Of a DNA stretch of 64,000 nucleotides, positions 1-12,489 are shown in pieces. Each line of letters begins with the position of its first letter. Position 1 is the stretch's first letter. Made by a program: the position numbers and the translations under genes. The DNA lies in the NCBI GenBank assembly GCA_008921705.1, contig VFFE01007633.1:2639937-2703936 (forward strand), written 5' to 3'. Source of the DNA: Burhinus oedicnemus (taxonomy: Eukaryota; Chordata; Aves; Charadriiformes; Burhinidae). The notes beneath the pieces were generated by a model, which did no database searches, was not told the DNA's origin, and saw only the letters and a program-made list of their open reading frames with translations.

Positions 1-1459
1 GGCCACCTCAGTTAGGTAACATGAAAAAAGGCTACTTAAGGAAAGGTCTGTGTTGAAGCAGATGCTTCCTTCCAGGACATATTTCTCACACGGCAGTGAG
101 AAATGGGAAGAAAATCTTAGTTTACTGACTGTACTAAGGGGCTCCATCTTCCTCTGTTTACTGTCTGGAGCCTCTTGCATCTCCCATCTTGTGTGTTGCA
201 CAAAAAACCCTTGGAGCATACACAGGTTTTCATTCAGCAGCCATCCCCAAGGAAATAATCCTAGAAATCTAGTCTCTAAAAAATGTCATGTGCCTGCATG
301 GTAAGTGGGTAGCTGAATGATGATATTGAGGATCAGCCTAATACCTCTGTGTTGGCTTTCCCTGGACGTTGATACTTGTCTACCCATGGATTTAATTCTT
401 GTATTTTAATTTTCCAAACATAAGCACATGAGAATAACTGCATATAGGAGAAGTCCCACTGAATTCAAGAATGTATGCATGCTCACACAACTATTTGTTT
501 GACTGTTGCATTTGCAACTAGAATTACTAAACCCAGCTGTTACCAGTGGAAAACTCCCCCTAAACCCAGCATGGGTTTGGAAAGAGTTAAAACTGTGGGA
601 TCAACTAACTAGGTTTTAGGATAATATCAAGCATGGTCTTATTCATTCATGCAAGAATTGCCACGTAAAAATCTCAACACAAAACACTTTTGAACACCTC
701 TTAGCTTAGGTTGATGCTAATTTTGTCTGCTTTCCTCTCTGACTAGCTAGAAGTTGGCACTTAAGCTTACTGGACTCTTGAGCAATCCACAGATGATCTT
801 GTGGGTTAACTTCAGGAAGAGATTAAACGATCATGATCGCATCTTGATTAAGAACTAAGCACAAAATCTTCCTTTCAGTGTAACTTTCCGACTATAAGTT
901 CCTCCCTCACAACCTTGTAACACACTCCCATGCACCTACCCAAGCATGAATAAACAAGAAAACAAAACATTATCAAACTGTTTCACTCACAGACTGAAGA
1001 AAACTTATTTTCAGATTTGAATTCCTCGGAAGCACAGATGTTGTTGACTATAAAATGCATGGGCATGAGGAATTTTGAAGATAACAGCAATTTTTTTTAA
1101 TTTTTTTTTTTTTTTACTCTTAGTATAGCATTAAAGAAGATCCCAATCTACATCTTATACATTCAAAAGCCCTCTGCTCTACTTAAAATTACCATATACA
1201 GTACTTCCTAAACTGCATTTTAAAATTTCTTTTTTGGATATACAATATTTCAAGTTCAACTGAGATGCTGTTATTAAACATCTGGAGATTGAAAATACGG
1301 TACTGGACAATGAAAGAACACCATCCTGTAAAACACAACATACAAACCATTTTTCACAGTTCTAACAAAACAAGATTGTACATAAAAATGTCACAAATAG
1401 CTCAGTACATTGGTATGATCAAAATAATATTAAGTCCAGCTGATACTGTCACATATTAA
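1..1459. other. KLHL31 3' flank, no gene seen
   Basis: This is AT-rich sequence with only short chance ORFs. A T-rich run lies near 1091-1117. On the minus strand it contains an ATTAAA-type hexamer, so the far end of a long KLHL31 3'UTR could lie here, but nothing proves it. A segment near 448-480 resembles part of the inverted-repeat element at 1460-1856 in the opposite orientation, weakly. Confidence 0.4.
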
Positions 1460-1856
1460 GGGCCAAATCCTGGCTCAATGAGCAGTTGAAGCCTAAACAG
1501 ATGTTTAGAGAAAATAATATAAAGCCACACTGAAGTGCTATACTGTAACAATACCATTTGTTAACCTACCTAAGATTTGTGGCCTGAAGTAAGTATCTAA
1601 TTTGTGCTACGGAAGGACCACATGGCCAGTGGTGCTTGGCTCCTGTCCTAGGACACATCTTTATGGATTTGTCGTGGCCAAGCGCAGCGGAGGCTGAGGA
1701 GCAGTCGTCCTTCTGGGTATGACAGTTTTGGCAGGCATCTATATCTACTGTGCTGCCAGAATTTGGCCAAGAGTTCGAAATCCTGTACATCTTATTCAGT
1801 AGTCCCAGTGAAGTCAATGGAACTTTTTGGTGAGTAAGATGAAAAGGATTTGGCCC
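1460..1856. mobile_element. Old DNA-transposon-like element with terminal inverted repeats
   Basis: The left end reads GGGCCAAATCCT (1460-1471). The right end reads AGGATTTGGCCC (1845-1856), its exact reverse complement, giving 12-bp perfect terminal inverted repeats about 400 bp apart. An inner imperfect hairpin pairs 1788-1798 with 1831-1841. The segment CCAGTGAAGTCAATGG near 1804-1819 is typical of old non-autonomous elements that I recall from archosaur and turtle genomes. There is no coding capacity and I see no clear target duplication. The superfamily is not assigned. Confidence 0.55.
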
Positions 1857-4270
1857 CCAAAGTTTCTAACCCTTTAAGTAGTAAGAGAGAAGTTTCATTG
1901 CACTTAGCCCATCATTCACAAATAACTTTCTACTTGAAAACAGAAGGCGGTTGTTGATGTATAGGAAGTATTGGCTCACAGAGGAAAGCATGCAGCAAGA
2001 GCTGACTACTCATAGCATTTTGGAACTGAATTCCTAAAGGGAAAAAGAGACACTTGCATATGACAATTTCATCCAATGTCTATCTAAGGCCAAAATGATT
2101 GTTTCCTCAATTCTTAAATACCATCTAAATGGGTACTTCAGAAACACTAAATAACTGGAGTCTGTATACACTTATTGGATATGAGTACATCATTGGACTA
2201 GATGGATAAGCAACTTCATCTAATAATATTAAAATTTTACAAAAAAGTACTGGAGCAGATGGATTTTTCAAAGAGCTTCCTAAATACTTTTATATGGAAC
2301 ACATGGTCATGACTTTGGGAAAAGAGAAATTTTGCTCTCATCCACAAAAAGCTTTTGGTGACCAGAATGGGAAAGAACAGCATTTTCATATTTAAAACAA
2401 AGTAACGTTACTCTGTTACACAATTCCATGTTTCATTCTGTGACTGTGGATTTGAATTATTATTCCTGAGAATTAAACAAGATAAAGAATAACTGTATGC
2501 AAATTAAATGAATTAAAACTATATGACAGTGCTACTCTGACCGAAAGTCATTGCAATGCAGTATATCCTAATAACATGCAGCACTCAAAAACAGACTTTG
2601 GGATTTAAAATTGTGTAGTTGGGATGCAGACATGAACTCTTAAGTTAGAACTGGAAAACAGGACCAAGGACCATGGAGTTCAATCCCAGACAATGGAGTA
2701 AATTACCTCATCTCTAATACTGCGTCATGTTCATGCTGATGCTCAATATGTAGCTGCAACAAAGCTACAAAGAGCAGAGTATGAGTCCTGAAAATGCTTG
2801 CCTCAACAATATCTGCACTTACAGACAATTTTATAGCGTGAGATAAAAATCTGGCTGCCTTGTAAATATTGCATAGAGCATGCCTTCTCATTGGCACCAG
2901 AGCCTGCAGGTGTCAGTGATAATCTGAGGAAACTGCATGTGAAGCCTCTATAAATTGGTTAAGGTGAGTGAACTTCTACCCTTTAGGTTATATTAAGTCA
3001 TTTTAGTTCCTTGCATTGCTTCTTTCCTTCCCCAGCAGAAAGCTGTAGACATTTTGTGCTGACAGCAGGCCTTTGGTATGAAATTCTCAGGGGACATCAT
3101 AGGCTGCATATTCCTTTGGCTAAGGGACTAGGATTTGGTTTCATGCTTAATTCCATCACTACATGCTAAAACTAGGAAGAAAAGGTCTTGGAAGGTAATC
3201 TGAGTTGAGTGAATAATTCATTCTACTCACTGGGAAAACTTCACAAGACTTCACCAGGCACAGCATTAGTCTAGCCTTTGGAAAAAACATGAATAAAAGC
3301 TCCTCAAAAAATAAATAAGGCTATAACGAAGTCTTCAAAAGGAGTCATATAATGGTATGCCCAGGAAAAGGTTAGTTTGGGTGATGCTGTGCCTACACCT
3401 GGTAAGAAAGGTGTTAAGGTATCTCTTTGTTACTATTAAGGAAAGTCTCTTTGATTTCATCCAGTTTTCCCATTATTCACCATTTTTCACATGTATACCC
3501 TGCTTTTAAAGGCAGATCCTGCAGTCTTTATTACATCTTTGTTCCTCACTCCACTGGGAATTTGTCAGAATAATACAGAGTAGGAGGGACACTCTGTGAA
3601 TCTTCTCTACTCTTAGACACCGTTAGCCCTTGGTGCCTCCTGGCATGAACTCAGTTACCACGTTGTGACCCTGCTGCGGCAGCTACTAGCTCCTTGTATT
3701 GGTAAGGACCTTCTCAGATGAGAAGATAACTTGGAGGAACACTCCTACACAGATGGGAAGTGTAGGAACAGGAGGAGACATACTGACTGGCCTTCCTGCC
3801 TTCCACCTGAAGTGACAGGAGAGTCTCCCTGGAGTGAGGAGGAGGATGGGGCGGTGGTCTGCTCCTTGGTGTACATATGGAGGTCAGGAGAGCAATCTGG
3901 CACCCAAGGCAGCCCCTTGGGCTGGCCCACAATGCTTACAGGAGCTAAGGTATTTTGTGAATTCAGGTCTTGAAAGCCATGTCACAGCATTAGATATGAG
4001 AATTAAAGGGTTTCATGGCAGAAGATGGAGATCTTTTTCTAACTTCTGAAAGAGAAAATGTTTTGAGAAATTTTCTGTGAATACCACTGCCCCAAAAGGA
4101 AAGTATGTACATGCTATATGCTATATTTTTGGGGTTTTGGGTTTTTTTCCTTCTGTTTGTCCAAATAGAAAATGCTTAGAAAAGAACAAAACTGAGCAAT
4201 TTTACGATGACATGTCACATTTCTGATGGATGTTGAGATTTATTACTAGCAATATTTGACTTTCAATGAG
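1857..4270. other. KLHL31 3' region, possible 3'UTR
   Basis: No coding exon or recognisable RNA gene is visible. On the minus strand, AATAAA hexamers (TTTATT on the plus strand) occur at 3527-3532 and 4239-4244 and could end the KLHL31 transcript. Mammalian KLHL31 mRNAs, as I recall, have 3'UTRs of several kilobases, so part or all of this stretch may be transcribed. The end point cannot be fixed from sequence. Confidence 0.35.
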
Positions 4271-4274
4271 GGTT

Positions 4275-4440
4275 CTGAAAGCATTTAAAACTCAGTATTA
4301 AAAAAGCCTCACAACAATCTTCTGAAGCAAGTTTATCTCTGTTTCACAGGTAAGGAAACCAAGGCACAAAGAAATTAAATTTTTTGCCACAGATAGTACA
4401 GTAAGTCAGTGGCAAAGTCAGGAAAAGAAAGAAATTCTGC
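4275..4440 (+). mobile_element. L2-like LINE 3' remnant
   Basis: The segment reads as a diverged L2 tail. It has CCTCACAACAATCTTCTGA, then a TTTCACAGGTAAGGAAACC motif, then AAGGCACAAAGAAATTAA and AGTAAGTCAGTGGCAAAGTC. These match, in order, the L2 landmarks 'cctcacaacaa', 'ttttacagatgaggaaact', 'gaggcacagagaggttaa' and 'agtaagtggcagag'. It lies about 230 bp beyond the KLHL31 stop codon, antisense to that gene and probably within its 3'UTR. Identification is by eye. Confidence 0.65.
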
Positions 4441-4668
4441 AGTTATGGGTTAAATCTCTCCTCCTGCTAAGCAAACTCATCTTATCCCTAATGTGCTGTT
4501 TCATGCCACCTGTATTAAAGATTATGAAAACTGGCCAATTTGCACTGTTAAAACTGTTGCAAAGCCAATGATTTTTTTCCCATATAAACACAAAAATGCT
4601 ACTTAAAGGGTTAATTATACTGCTGTACTGGTAAACATTTTTTTTTTTATTGCTAGTTAGACCCGTAT

Positions 4669-5401
4669 TTAAATACTGACTGGGACAGAAGAGACTGAGC
4701 TGGCCCTGGACTCCCTTGTCCTGGTGTTGGGCATGGATATCGTACAACAGGATACGCCCACAGTGGCCTCGGGCAGCTCATCTTCCTCTGTCCATTCATT
4801 GAGATCCGGGTTATAGCACTGAATGCACTTCTTATATTTTTTCTCTATTTCATTCCAGCCACCCACTAAGTAAATTTTCCCATTAAGGGTGGAGGCACCA
4901 GCTGTACTAACTCCCGTTTGAAGGGGCGCCACATAACTCCATTGCCCAGTGTAAGGACTGTAACACTCCACGGGGAGAACGTCGACCCTTTCGGCTCGCC
5001 CCCCCAGCTGAGACCCACCCATGACATAGACCCTCTCCAGAAGGGACACTGCACAGTGCCACCCCCTTGGGGTGCTGAGGCTGGACTTATCCTGCCAGCT
5101 ATCTTTGCTGGGGTCGTACATGCACACCAAGCGAGAGTAAGCGTTGTTAATGTAACCTCCTGTGACCAGGATTCGACCGTCTACCAATGCACTGGCGTGG
5201 CAGCACCTGGGCACCTCCAGGGGTGCCTTCATCTGCCACTGGTTAGTTGCAGGCACATAGCATTCAACCGAGGAGAGGCACCCCTCGGAGTTGCGACCAC
5301 CCACTGCAAAAAGGAGGCCATTGAACACATTCAGGCTAAAGTGGGTGCGCCGCTGATTCATGTTTGCCAGGTGAATCCAGGTGTTGAAACGAGGATCGTA
5401 T
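4669..5401 (-). CDS. KLHL31: KLHL31 coding exon B (C-terminal Kelch blades)
   Basis: The exon begins after the minus-strand acceptor at 5402-5403 and completes the split Arg codon (AG|A). It continues with YDPRFNTW and four Kelch blades, then the acidic [11 protein letters not shown] segment, and ends [14 protein letters not shown] with a TAA at 4669-4671. The open frame upstream of 5401 is intron read-through and is not part of the protein. An AATAAA on the minus strand at 4646-4651 is probably too close to the stop to be the main polyadenylation signal. Confidence 0.95.
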
Positions 5402-8400
5402 CTGGAAGCATTAAAAAAAGAGGGTAACTGTCTCATATACTGCTCTGCTAAATTCTACAGTCCTGTCCCTGTCCCACTACTGCTGCAGCTGTGGAGTTGC
5501 TAAAATTTAAGTTATTTGTTTAGCCCATTAGAAGTCAGTGGAATGAAACTGGTATTCCTGGTTAAACTTCCAAACAAATTTAGCTTTGGATTAGAGAAAA
5601 AATTTGTTCGTATCACTCAAACCTGGTATTATTTCAATAAAGTAAATCTGACTCTTTTCTGTAATTTGATTTTGTATAATAACCTCATTAGAATACTGGA
5701 AAGAGATACTTTCAACATACAATAGAAATTTTAGAAGTTTTTTTGCAGTTCACACCTACAACAAAGATGACAAAATTTACTCAGAGGGTTTTAAAAAATG
5801 TTAGGTGGTGATTTATACTTCCATCTTTTTAGCACTTTCTAGATGGTAAGTATTCTTTCCCTGCCACTCATATGGAGTAAGAATTATGTGGAAAGAACAT
5901 CTTTGCTTCCTAACACCATACCTATCTGAAATAACATTCTCTGTCGCTGACATTTAAATAAGCAATTTTGAAGTAGGGAATAGCAAATTATGACTCCTGA
6001 AGGAGCTGAGTGAGGTACATTAGTAAGCCCATACATTTCTCTTGTTGCATGCTGAGGCAACCAGAGAATCACATGAGAAAAAGACTATGGGAAAGTAAAT
6101 AATAATTGTTAGCTGTCATACTGCATTGTCATCTGCAGCTCTGAAAGCAAGTCCACAGACAGACTGATGTGGCTTGACATGCTCAAAGTTAATGGCAGAA
6201 CAGGGAGCAGAACCCATTCAGCCATGGACCACAAGGACTCCCTCACTGCCTCCCCAGCACCAAGGTGGGCACCAAGCACACAGCTCCTTGTGAGAATGAG
6301 GCATAGCTTAAAAGCAGAAGGTCGGGAAAGCAACAGCATATCTCCTTTACGTGAGATACTTTTCTGACAAAGTAGATTACACAATAAAAATGATCTCGAT
6401 ACGTTTCCTTATTCACTAACTTTGCATGTTGGCTTATGTTTTCAGGAGAAGTTATCTGAATGTTCCTTCTGGGAGCAGGAAAGGAAGCATTGGTGGACTG
6501 TGGCTGTGTATCGCCATTGCATGTCCATAGTCTGTAGATAAAAAGTTGAGTTGTCTCACCTCCAGCCTTTGCTTCAAGCTATTGTATGTCATCAGCTTTT
6601 AGGCTGAACTATTTAAAAACTAGTACCATCCACTTGACTACTGCATGTTACCCTATGAATTCTTCTGACCTTGCTCACACCAGTGCAGTCCTCGGATGAC
6701 TATAGATAGTAACTGTAATATTTCAGAAGTGAGGTATTATTTGGAGCATGCTGTAGAAGAGAAACATAGCCTTCCAAGAGATGGTGACTTTATTTCTAAA
6801 ATCTCAATAAATAAAAGGGATAAAGGATATGAAATGCAGTATAAAAGCTGTTGAAAATATGGTGGACGATGCACAGAAAGTCAAGATTATAATACCTGAA
6901 AGGTGGTTTGCAGAACTTTCTGTGAGGCATGAGAAGCTCCTGAAATTTAAAAAGTCTCACTTTGCCTGATTTCATGCATTTTAATGGTACCTTAGAACAT
7001 CCAAGAACTTCCGATTTATGTTTCTACTTATTTCCTCCACTTGGAGGAAGTTTTCTCTGTGTTCCCCACTTCTCATTGTGCATGTGTAACCATGGTGAAG
7101 GTTTTGCATAACTTCAGTTGCATATTTCTGGTCATTCAAACTTTAATATAGAAAGTACCATACCTCCCCAACCCTGTCCCTTTTTTTTTCTCTGAGCAGT
7201 TCATGCTGCACATCACAAACCAACTTGGTCTATCTACCTGCATTGTTTGGAGTTGATCTCTCCATCCCTTTTAAATAAATAACCAGTTACCTGCAGAAAT
7301 TGCTGACTGCATGCTTCGCTTGATTCCTGGCATCATTCTGGTCTTCCCCACCAGCCACATAGAGAAATCCATCCATCACCGTCACACACTGATTAAAACT
7401 TTTAGCAGGCATTTCACTCAGCTTCTTCCATCCATTTTCAGGATCTCTGTATAAGATGTCTCTGCTAAGAGACTTTTCTGTTAGAGCAGGGCGCCCCCCT
7501 ACAGTAACTAAGACTCTAAAACCTCCACGGATCCTTGTTCTTCTGGATTGCAGTGTATTCTGGTGGTAGGGAAGCAAATGATAGTTCATGGCGTCCACTA
7601 GGAGCTTATGGCAGTCTGCATCTTGCATCATTCTCGGCACAGTTTGAACATAATTGACAAGGTCTTGAGCGGAGATGGTACCAAAACGGATGTTACCTAA
7701 GAGATCGGCAGCAAACTTTACTCTTTTTTGGTCAAATTCCAGCCATTTTATTGCAATCTGGAATGCAACAATTTCAGAAGGCAACTGCAAGTCGTCATCT
7801 GCAAGAAGTTCATTAATCTGATCAAAAGTAAGTTTTAAGAACTGATCCGTTTCTGAAAATTCAATGAAGTTGTCTCTAATAAATTTGTGTGCTGCTTCCT
7901 TGGTTGTTTTTAGTCCATATGTTTCTGCAATATTGGCAACGTACATACAATTCTCAACATTGATTTCTTGGATTAGAAAATCACAGCACATCTTTACAAG
8001 GCTGTGAATCTGTAGATAAATTGCTGTGGAAATAATACTACCTATTGTATAAAGTGAGAGAGTAAGTTTTCCAGTGTAAGCATAGGTGATAACAGTAGCT
8101 AGACCCAATGGGGATATGTCATTGAGGTCTACTCTTTGAGTGGAGGGATCTTTCTTTAAGATGTTGTGAAAGTAGTCACTGCTTGAAGCCATTACCACCT
8201 TATGAACACTGAAGGATTTGGTTTTGGTACTGATAGTCAAATCACAAAGAAAATTTTCTTGTCTCATTCTGCTTAGACCTTCCAAGAGATTTGGGCTATA
8301 TGATGGGTCTGAAACTTCAGATGAGATGCAGCTGAAACCATTTCCTCCATCTAAGAGTCCATTCAAGCCATTTAGTTTACTGAGGGGGCCATCTTCCACA

Positions 8401-8462
8401 ATGATAGTCATTTCATTGATATCTGCTTTGTTCTTCTTCACATTCTTCTTCTTAGGGGCCAT
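4669..8462 (-). CDS. KLHL31: Kelch-like protein 31 (two coding exons)
   Basis: The CDS is complement(join(4669..5401,7291..8462)), giving 1905 nt and 634 amino acids plus stop, the length I recall for the human protein. A BTB domain spans about residues 66-165 and a BACK domain about 168-275. Six Kelch blades follow, with di-glycine motifs VGGRP, AGGED, VGGRN, TGGYI, MGGSQ and VGGWN. The start has a strong context (A at -3, G at +4) and the N-terminus is lysine-rich (MAPKKK). The protein is a substrate adaptor for CUL3 ubiquitin ligases, expressed mainly in skeletal and heart muscle, and reported to repress SRE/TRE-driven transcription and to support sarcomere integrity. The serine-rich C-terminus ends in SVSSVPVSI. 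No break is seen. The Elongin A-like gene lies head-to-head about 9.4 kb away. Confidence 0.96.
5402..7290 (-). other. KLHL31: KLHL31 coding-region intron
   Basis: This 1889-nt GT-AG intron interrupts the Kelch domain. The donor is GTAACT and the acceptor is TTAATGCTTCCAG. A short stretch near 6165-6225 ('catgctcaaagttaatggca' followed by 'gagcagaaccc') vaguely resembles the L2 LINE tail, too weakly for a separate call. I see no other gene in it. Confidence 0.9.
7291..8462 (-). CDS. KLHL31: KLHL31 coding exon A (residues 1-391)
   Basis: The exon runs from the ATG at 8460-8462 to a donor reading TGCAG|GTAACT, whose GT is at 7289-7290 on the plus strand. It encodes the N-terminus, BTB, BACK and the first Kelch blades, and ends two bases into an Arg codon. 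A minus-strand acceptor (T-rich tract then TTTTTAG) ends at 8495, so 8463-8494 is 5'UTR in the same exon. At least one non-coding exon must lie upstream. Confidence 0.95.
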
Positions 8463-8494
8463 GATTGCAATGAAATATTACAGCCAAGAGCTTG

Positions 8495-10792
8495 CTAAAA
8501 ATAAAATTAAAACATTTAGAGCTACACTGCAGTTGTGAAATTTAACAGCAGAGTGATTATGCAACAAATCTAACCTTTGTCAATACATAAAAATGCCATA
8601 AAACCACAACAGACAGGATAATCTCTCTTCCTAAGAACTATTATACTGTCCTAGATTGTAGTGTGGCTGCTTATTAATAACAATGGATACTCAAATTGTG
8701 AAGAATACACCTACAACACCTAAAAAAAATTTCTTTTTTTTTTAATAACAAGGTCATAAAAATAACATTCCCCTATTGTCATCACATTCAAAGAATTAAA
8801 TTCTCTTCCTAAACTTTAAATGAGTTTGCCAGAGTGTAAAGTCTTGTAAATATACTTTTAAACCAGCCAGGCTCTAGATATGAATTCATTAGTCTGACGC
8901 ATAGGAAAGGTATGGGCCCCCAACTTTGTTCATCCTTACTCCAGGGCTACTATAGACTTACAGGTGAGTTCAGAATTTGACCAGGAAATATTAAGAGTGG
9001 GAGAAATTCTTAAAAAAAACAGGCAACATAAGACATAAAGACAAAGTTAATTTTAGTATGATGAAATGTTGATTTTAGATTTAGCATCTGCTCCAAATTG
9101 CTTCCAGTTTCTGTAATTTTTGATTTTCTAGATTTATGATACTCTAATTCCCATGTCAGATTCACAAATACATTCTACTCATAGCACACTGCTTGCTTTT
9201 CAATATCAGTAATTTGAAACATAATCCTACATTTAGGATTTTGTCTAATGAGGATTTTATTTGAGAAAAATGTCATCCACACACTAGCAGGACATGTTAT
9301 ATTAAACAAATCCTTTATGTGTGAATGTTAATAATTACTCCCATTATGTTAGAAGAGATATTTGCATGAGACATATCAACTCTGGGCAAGTTCCAGATGT
9401 TGCTGAAATGAAAGGCCAAGCTTTTGTCAAATGTGATACGGCCCCTAAGTAATTTTCAAAGGAGCTATTTCAAATAAATGTATGTATATGCAAATACATC
9501 TTGAAGGGAAGCACTGATCTTCAGTAACGTAGTTAAAACAGAATTGCTGAGATCAGCATTCAAATATATTCAAATATAGCATTTATCTTCAATTTATCCA
9601 TTGATTTTAAAACAATTTACAACAGCTAATTTTCTCTGTGATCCTTGTGCTCAGTCATGCAGAAATGAAAAGATAAAACAAATGACTGGATTATTTTAGG
9701 CAATTTAATAAAAAACTCCAGTAATATTTCAATCTAAAATCTCAGCGCATCAATTTTTCCTTAAGCACACAGCACGTAACAAAACGGTAATTTAATTACA
9801 GAAAGGAATGATTGCTGCCTGTGAGCACCAGGGTTTTTTTCTTTGCTGCTGCTGCTGCTGGGTGACGAGCATGTGCAGAGCAGGCGAGGGAGAAGGCCAT
9901 GTGTGCCGAAAGCGTCAGTGTCAGCCCGTGCTGACGTGAGCTGCAGTCCCCGAAATGTCGGTGTGCCAAGGCTGGGGTCAGCTGCTGCCCGGCTCCCCCC
10001 GCTCCGGCTGCATTCCAGGAGCTGCATCTGTTGAGACCTATCAGAGTCACCTCCCAGAATAGCAACCTCCCAGCAGCTTGCCATTTTAAGACAGGTTCAA
10101 TCGAAGGTATAGCTGGTGGTTTAGTATACTTCGGTGCTTTAACACAACCTTTTTGCAAAAAAACTATGCTATCCCAAGTGTCATGTATATTTGTTGACAC
10201 AGAATAAAAGCAAAATGAAACTTTTGGATGTTTTTGTATGTTACCCACATAGCTACAGCTTTGCATATTAATAGCCACAACTTTATAGCTGGCAAGGGCA
10301 TACTCTTTCGGTAGTCATATTTGTGGTTCTAAATATTTTTAGAGACCCGTAACTTAAAAATTTTAATACATGCAGCACTTAGTGTTTATTGCCTCACTGC
10401 ATCATTGCAGAGCTCATTTAAAGATGTGACATTTTAAGCTCTCTGTTCAAAAATGTCCACTCTCCAAAGTTTTTTCCTGAATAACACTTTTCCATCAGCA
10501 GAAATATCACCAGCTAGTTTACTGTATAAGCACATAAGTGACAGGACATGCAAAACCAGTGAAACAAATCAAATGATCCTATCATAAATCCAAGTTACCG
10601 AACTTTGAAAACGATGGATGATTTGGTTTCCTACAGCTGTTTGCTTTTGCCTAATTTATTTTAGCTTAAGAACAACTCATGCCAAAGGACGCTCGGGGTC
10701 CGAAAAAAATGCATTCAGACAAACAACCTTCCCCCCTCCTTTAAAATGTTACTTCTAACCACTATCAAAGTGAGGAGTTAAAAGCCCCTTAC
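8495..10792 (-). other. Likely KLHL31 5' intron, no gene seen
   Basis: If the candidate first exon at 10793-10980 is correct, this is the KLHL31 first intron. It is AT-rich apart from a GC-rich patch at about 9840-10030 with a (GCT)5 run near 9846-9860 and a CAGCTG E-box near 9979. Long chance ORFs in that patch have no recognisable domains. Confidence 0.4.
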
Positions 10793-11013
10793 CCTCCTCA
10801 GAAAAATGGTGTCCCAGAGCTGTCCAAGAATCTGCCAGTGAAAATGCCTCTTCCTTGGAAAATGAGAAGACAAAAAGAGAGGAAATGTGGTAAAAAAGAG
10901 AGAGAAAGATCAGAGGCCACTTGGCAAGTCCCAGCTTGTTGTTTCCAGTGTGACGCTTTGCTGTCCCAGTGAGCAAAAGAGACTGGAGCCTGTGCTCGGG
11001 TGCTCTTTAAAAT
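10793..11013 (-). promoter_or_regulatory. KLHL31: Candidate KLHL31 promoter and 5'UTR exon
   Basis: On the minus strand a TATA-like ATTTTAAA box (11006-11013) follows a G-rich stretch. About 25-30 nt downstream a start of transcription near 10980 would be expected. A good donor, GAGG|GTAAGG, follows at 10793/10792. This would give a non-coding first exon of about 190 nt joining the acceptor at 8495. The inference rests only on spacing and motif quality. No transcript evidence is available. Confidence 0.3.
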
Positions 11014-11280
11014 GACCCCTCCTCTCCATGCCTCACTCCCTGTCTCTGCCCAGCCACAGGAGCTCAGCTTCCCCGGGCTGCCTGGCCTCCGGAAACTGGA
11101 GGCACAAGCCTGGACCCTCCAAATGCACAGGTACAAGGGAGGAAAGGGAGGGGAACATTAAGACAGCAGGTAGATCCACAGCAGGTAATAATTGTCCCTT
11201 GTAAGTGTGAACCACTGGGTTCCCCACCTCAAAGCTGGGTGCCTGGGCAAAAGCCAGTACGCTCGGGGAGGGGGACAGGT

Positions 11281-11503
11281 TTAGATTGGACATAAGGAAG
11301 ATATTTTTTAGGATTAGGGCGGTGAGACACTAGAACATGTTGCCTACAGAAGCTGTGGATACCCCTGGAAGTGTTCAAGGTCAGGATGGATGGGGCTTTC
11401 ACCTTACATAGTGAAAGATGTCCCATGGCAGAGGGGTTGGACTGGATGATCTTTGAAGGTCCCTTCCAACCCAAACCATTTTGTGATTATATTATTCTAT
11501 GAT
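11281..11503 (+). mobile_element. CR1 LINE 3' fragment
   Basis: This is a 5'-truncated CR1 end. It contains 'attggacataaggaagat', 'gaagtgttcaaggtcaggat', 'ttggactggatgatctttg' and 'ggtcccttccaacccaaacc', and ends in the ATTCTATGAT-type tail. CR1 is the dominant avian LINE. The fragment has no coding potential. Confidence 0.92.
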
Positions 11504-12489
11504 CTGAAATAACCAGCAGGAAATGCCAAGGAAAAGCTGGCACTTTATTTCCACTTCCTTAGGATTTCGGTGCTTAACTCTGGGCAGAGGGAAAGACACC
11601 AGCTGATGGGGATTCAGAGACATGTCATATTTCTTGGCATTAGATTGCTGCTTCCGTAAAGACTTGCGTTGGCTTTCAAGGATACTTGTTCACTTCCCCT
11701 GATGTATTTGCAGAGAGATGTGAACTTTGATCTTCTGTCTTGCAAGAAGGTATCCTAACTTGTGGGTTATACCATACACCAGAATAGTTTACCTCCACGT
11801 CTTGCCAGTCAACCTCAGCAATAATATAAAGCCAAATCTCCACATCCCAGGAAAATTTCATCCCATGGGAGAGATGAAAGGGGTGTGAGTGACTGCACAG
11901 GAAGGGAGGGATATTGGGGAAGTGGAAGTCAGGGAAAGAGAAGATTTTCTCTTGGCTGTACTTTATGCAATGCTTCATCTGGTAGATTCGTTCAGGCTCG
12001 GAGGGGCTATTACAACTACTGCTGCAAAATAACACTTGTCGTTTTGAACAAAAGGGCATCACCGTGCCAGTGGAATTACAAAAAGTTACAAGATAAAAAT
12101 GAAAAAACAGAATAGGGAATTAGAGTCAATCAAACGTGAAATTAGAGTGAAGGAGAGGGATGTAAAGCCAAGCCCTCCTGACAGCAACAAGGTAACCAAC
12201 TTTCCTTATGAAAAACAGGGCCACAGCTATGAAAAATTAAGGACGAAGCCTTATTTTAAGACATATTTTAGGAACTTCTCCTTACTATACTATGTATTTT
12301 TTTCTCACACATAGATTCCTACTGCCTCAAATATACAACTCAGTATAACACAAATTCAATATGTAGGATGACATCTATCACCATCTGTTAAGGTTTGAGA
12401 AACCCACAACAATTTGTTGCCGTTTAGATAATTATTCTATTACCTGATGACCCTCCCCACCAGGAAACCCAGGGGCTGAAATATAAACA
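11504..12489. other. Intergenic, nothing recognised
   Basis: No gene, RNA or clear repeat is seen. Short ORFs have no recognisable domains. Confidence 0.5.

Noticed and set aside
4918..5427. 169-codon plus-strand ORF
   Set aside because: It is the antisense shadow of KLHL31 exon B.
9796..10278. 160-codon minus-strand ORF
   Set aside because: It crosses a GC-rich patch with a GCT repeat. The Ala run comes from that repeat, and an overlapping frame is open too, so it is composition-driven.
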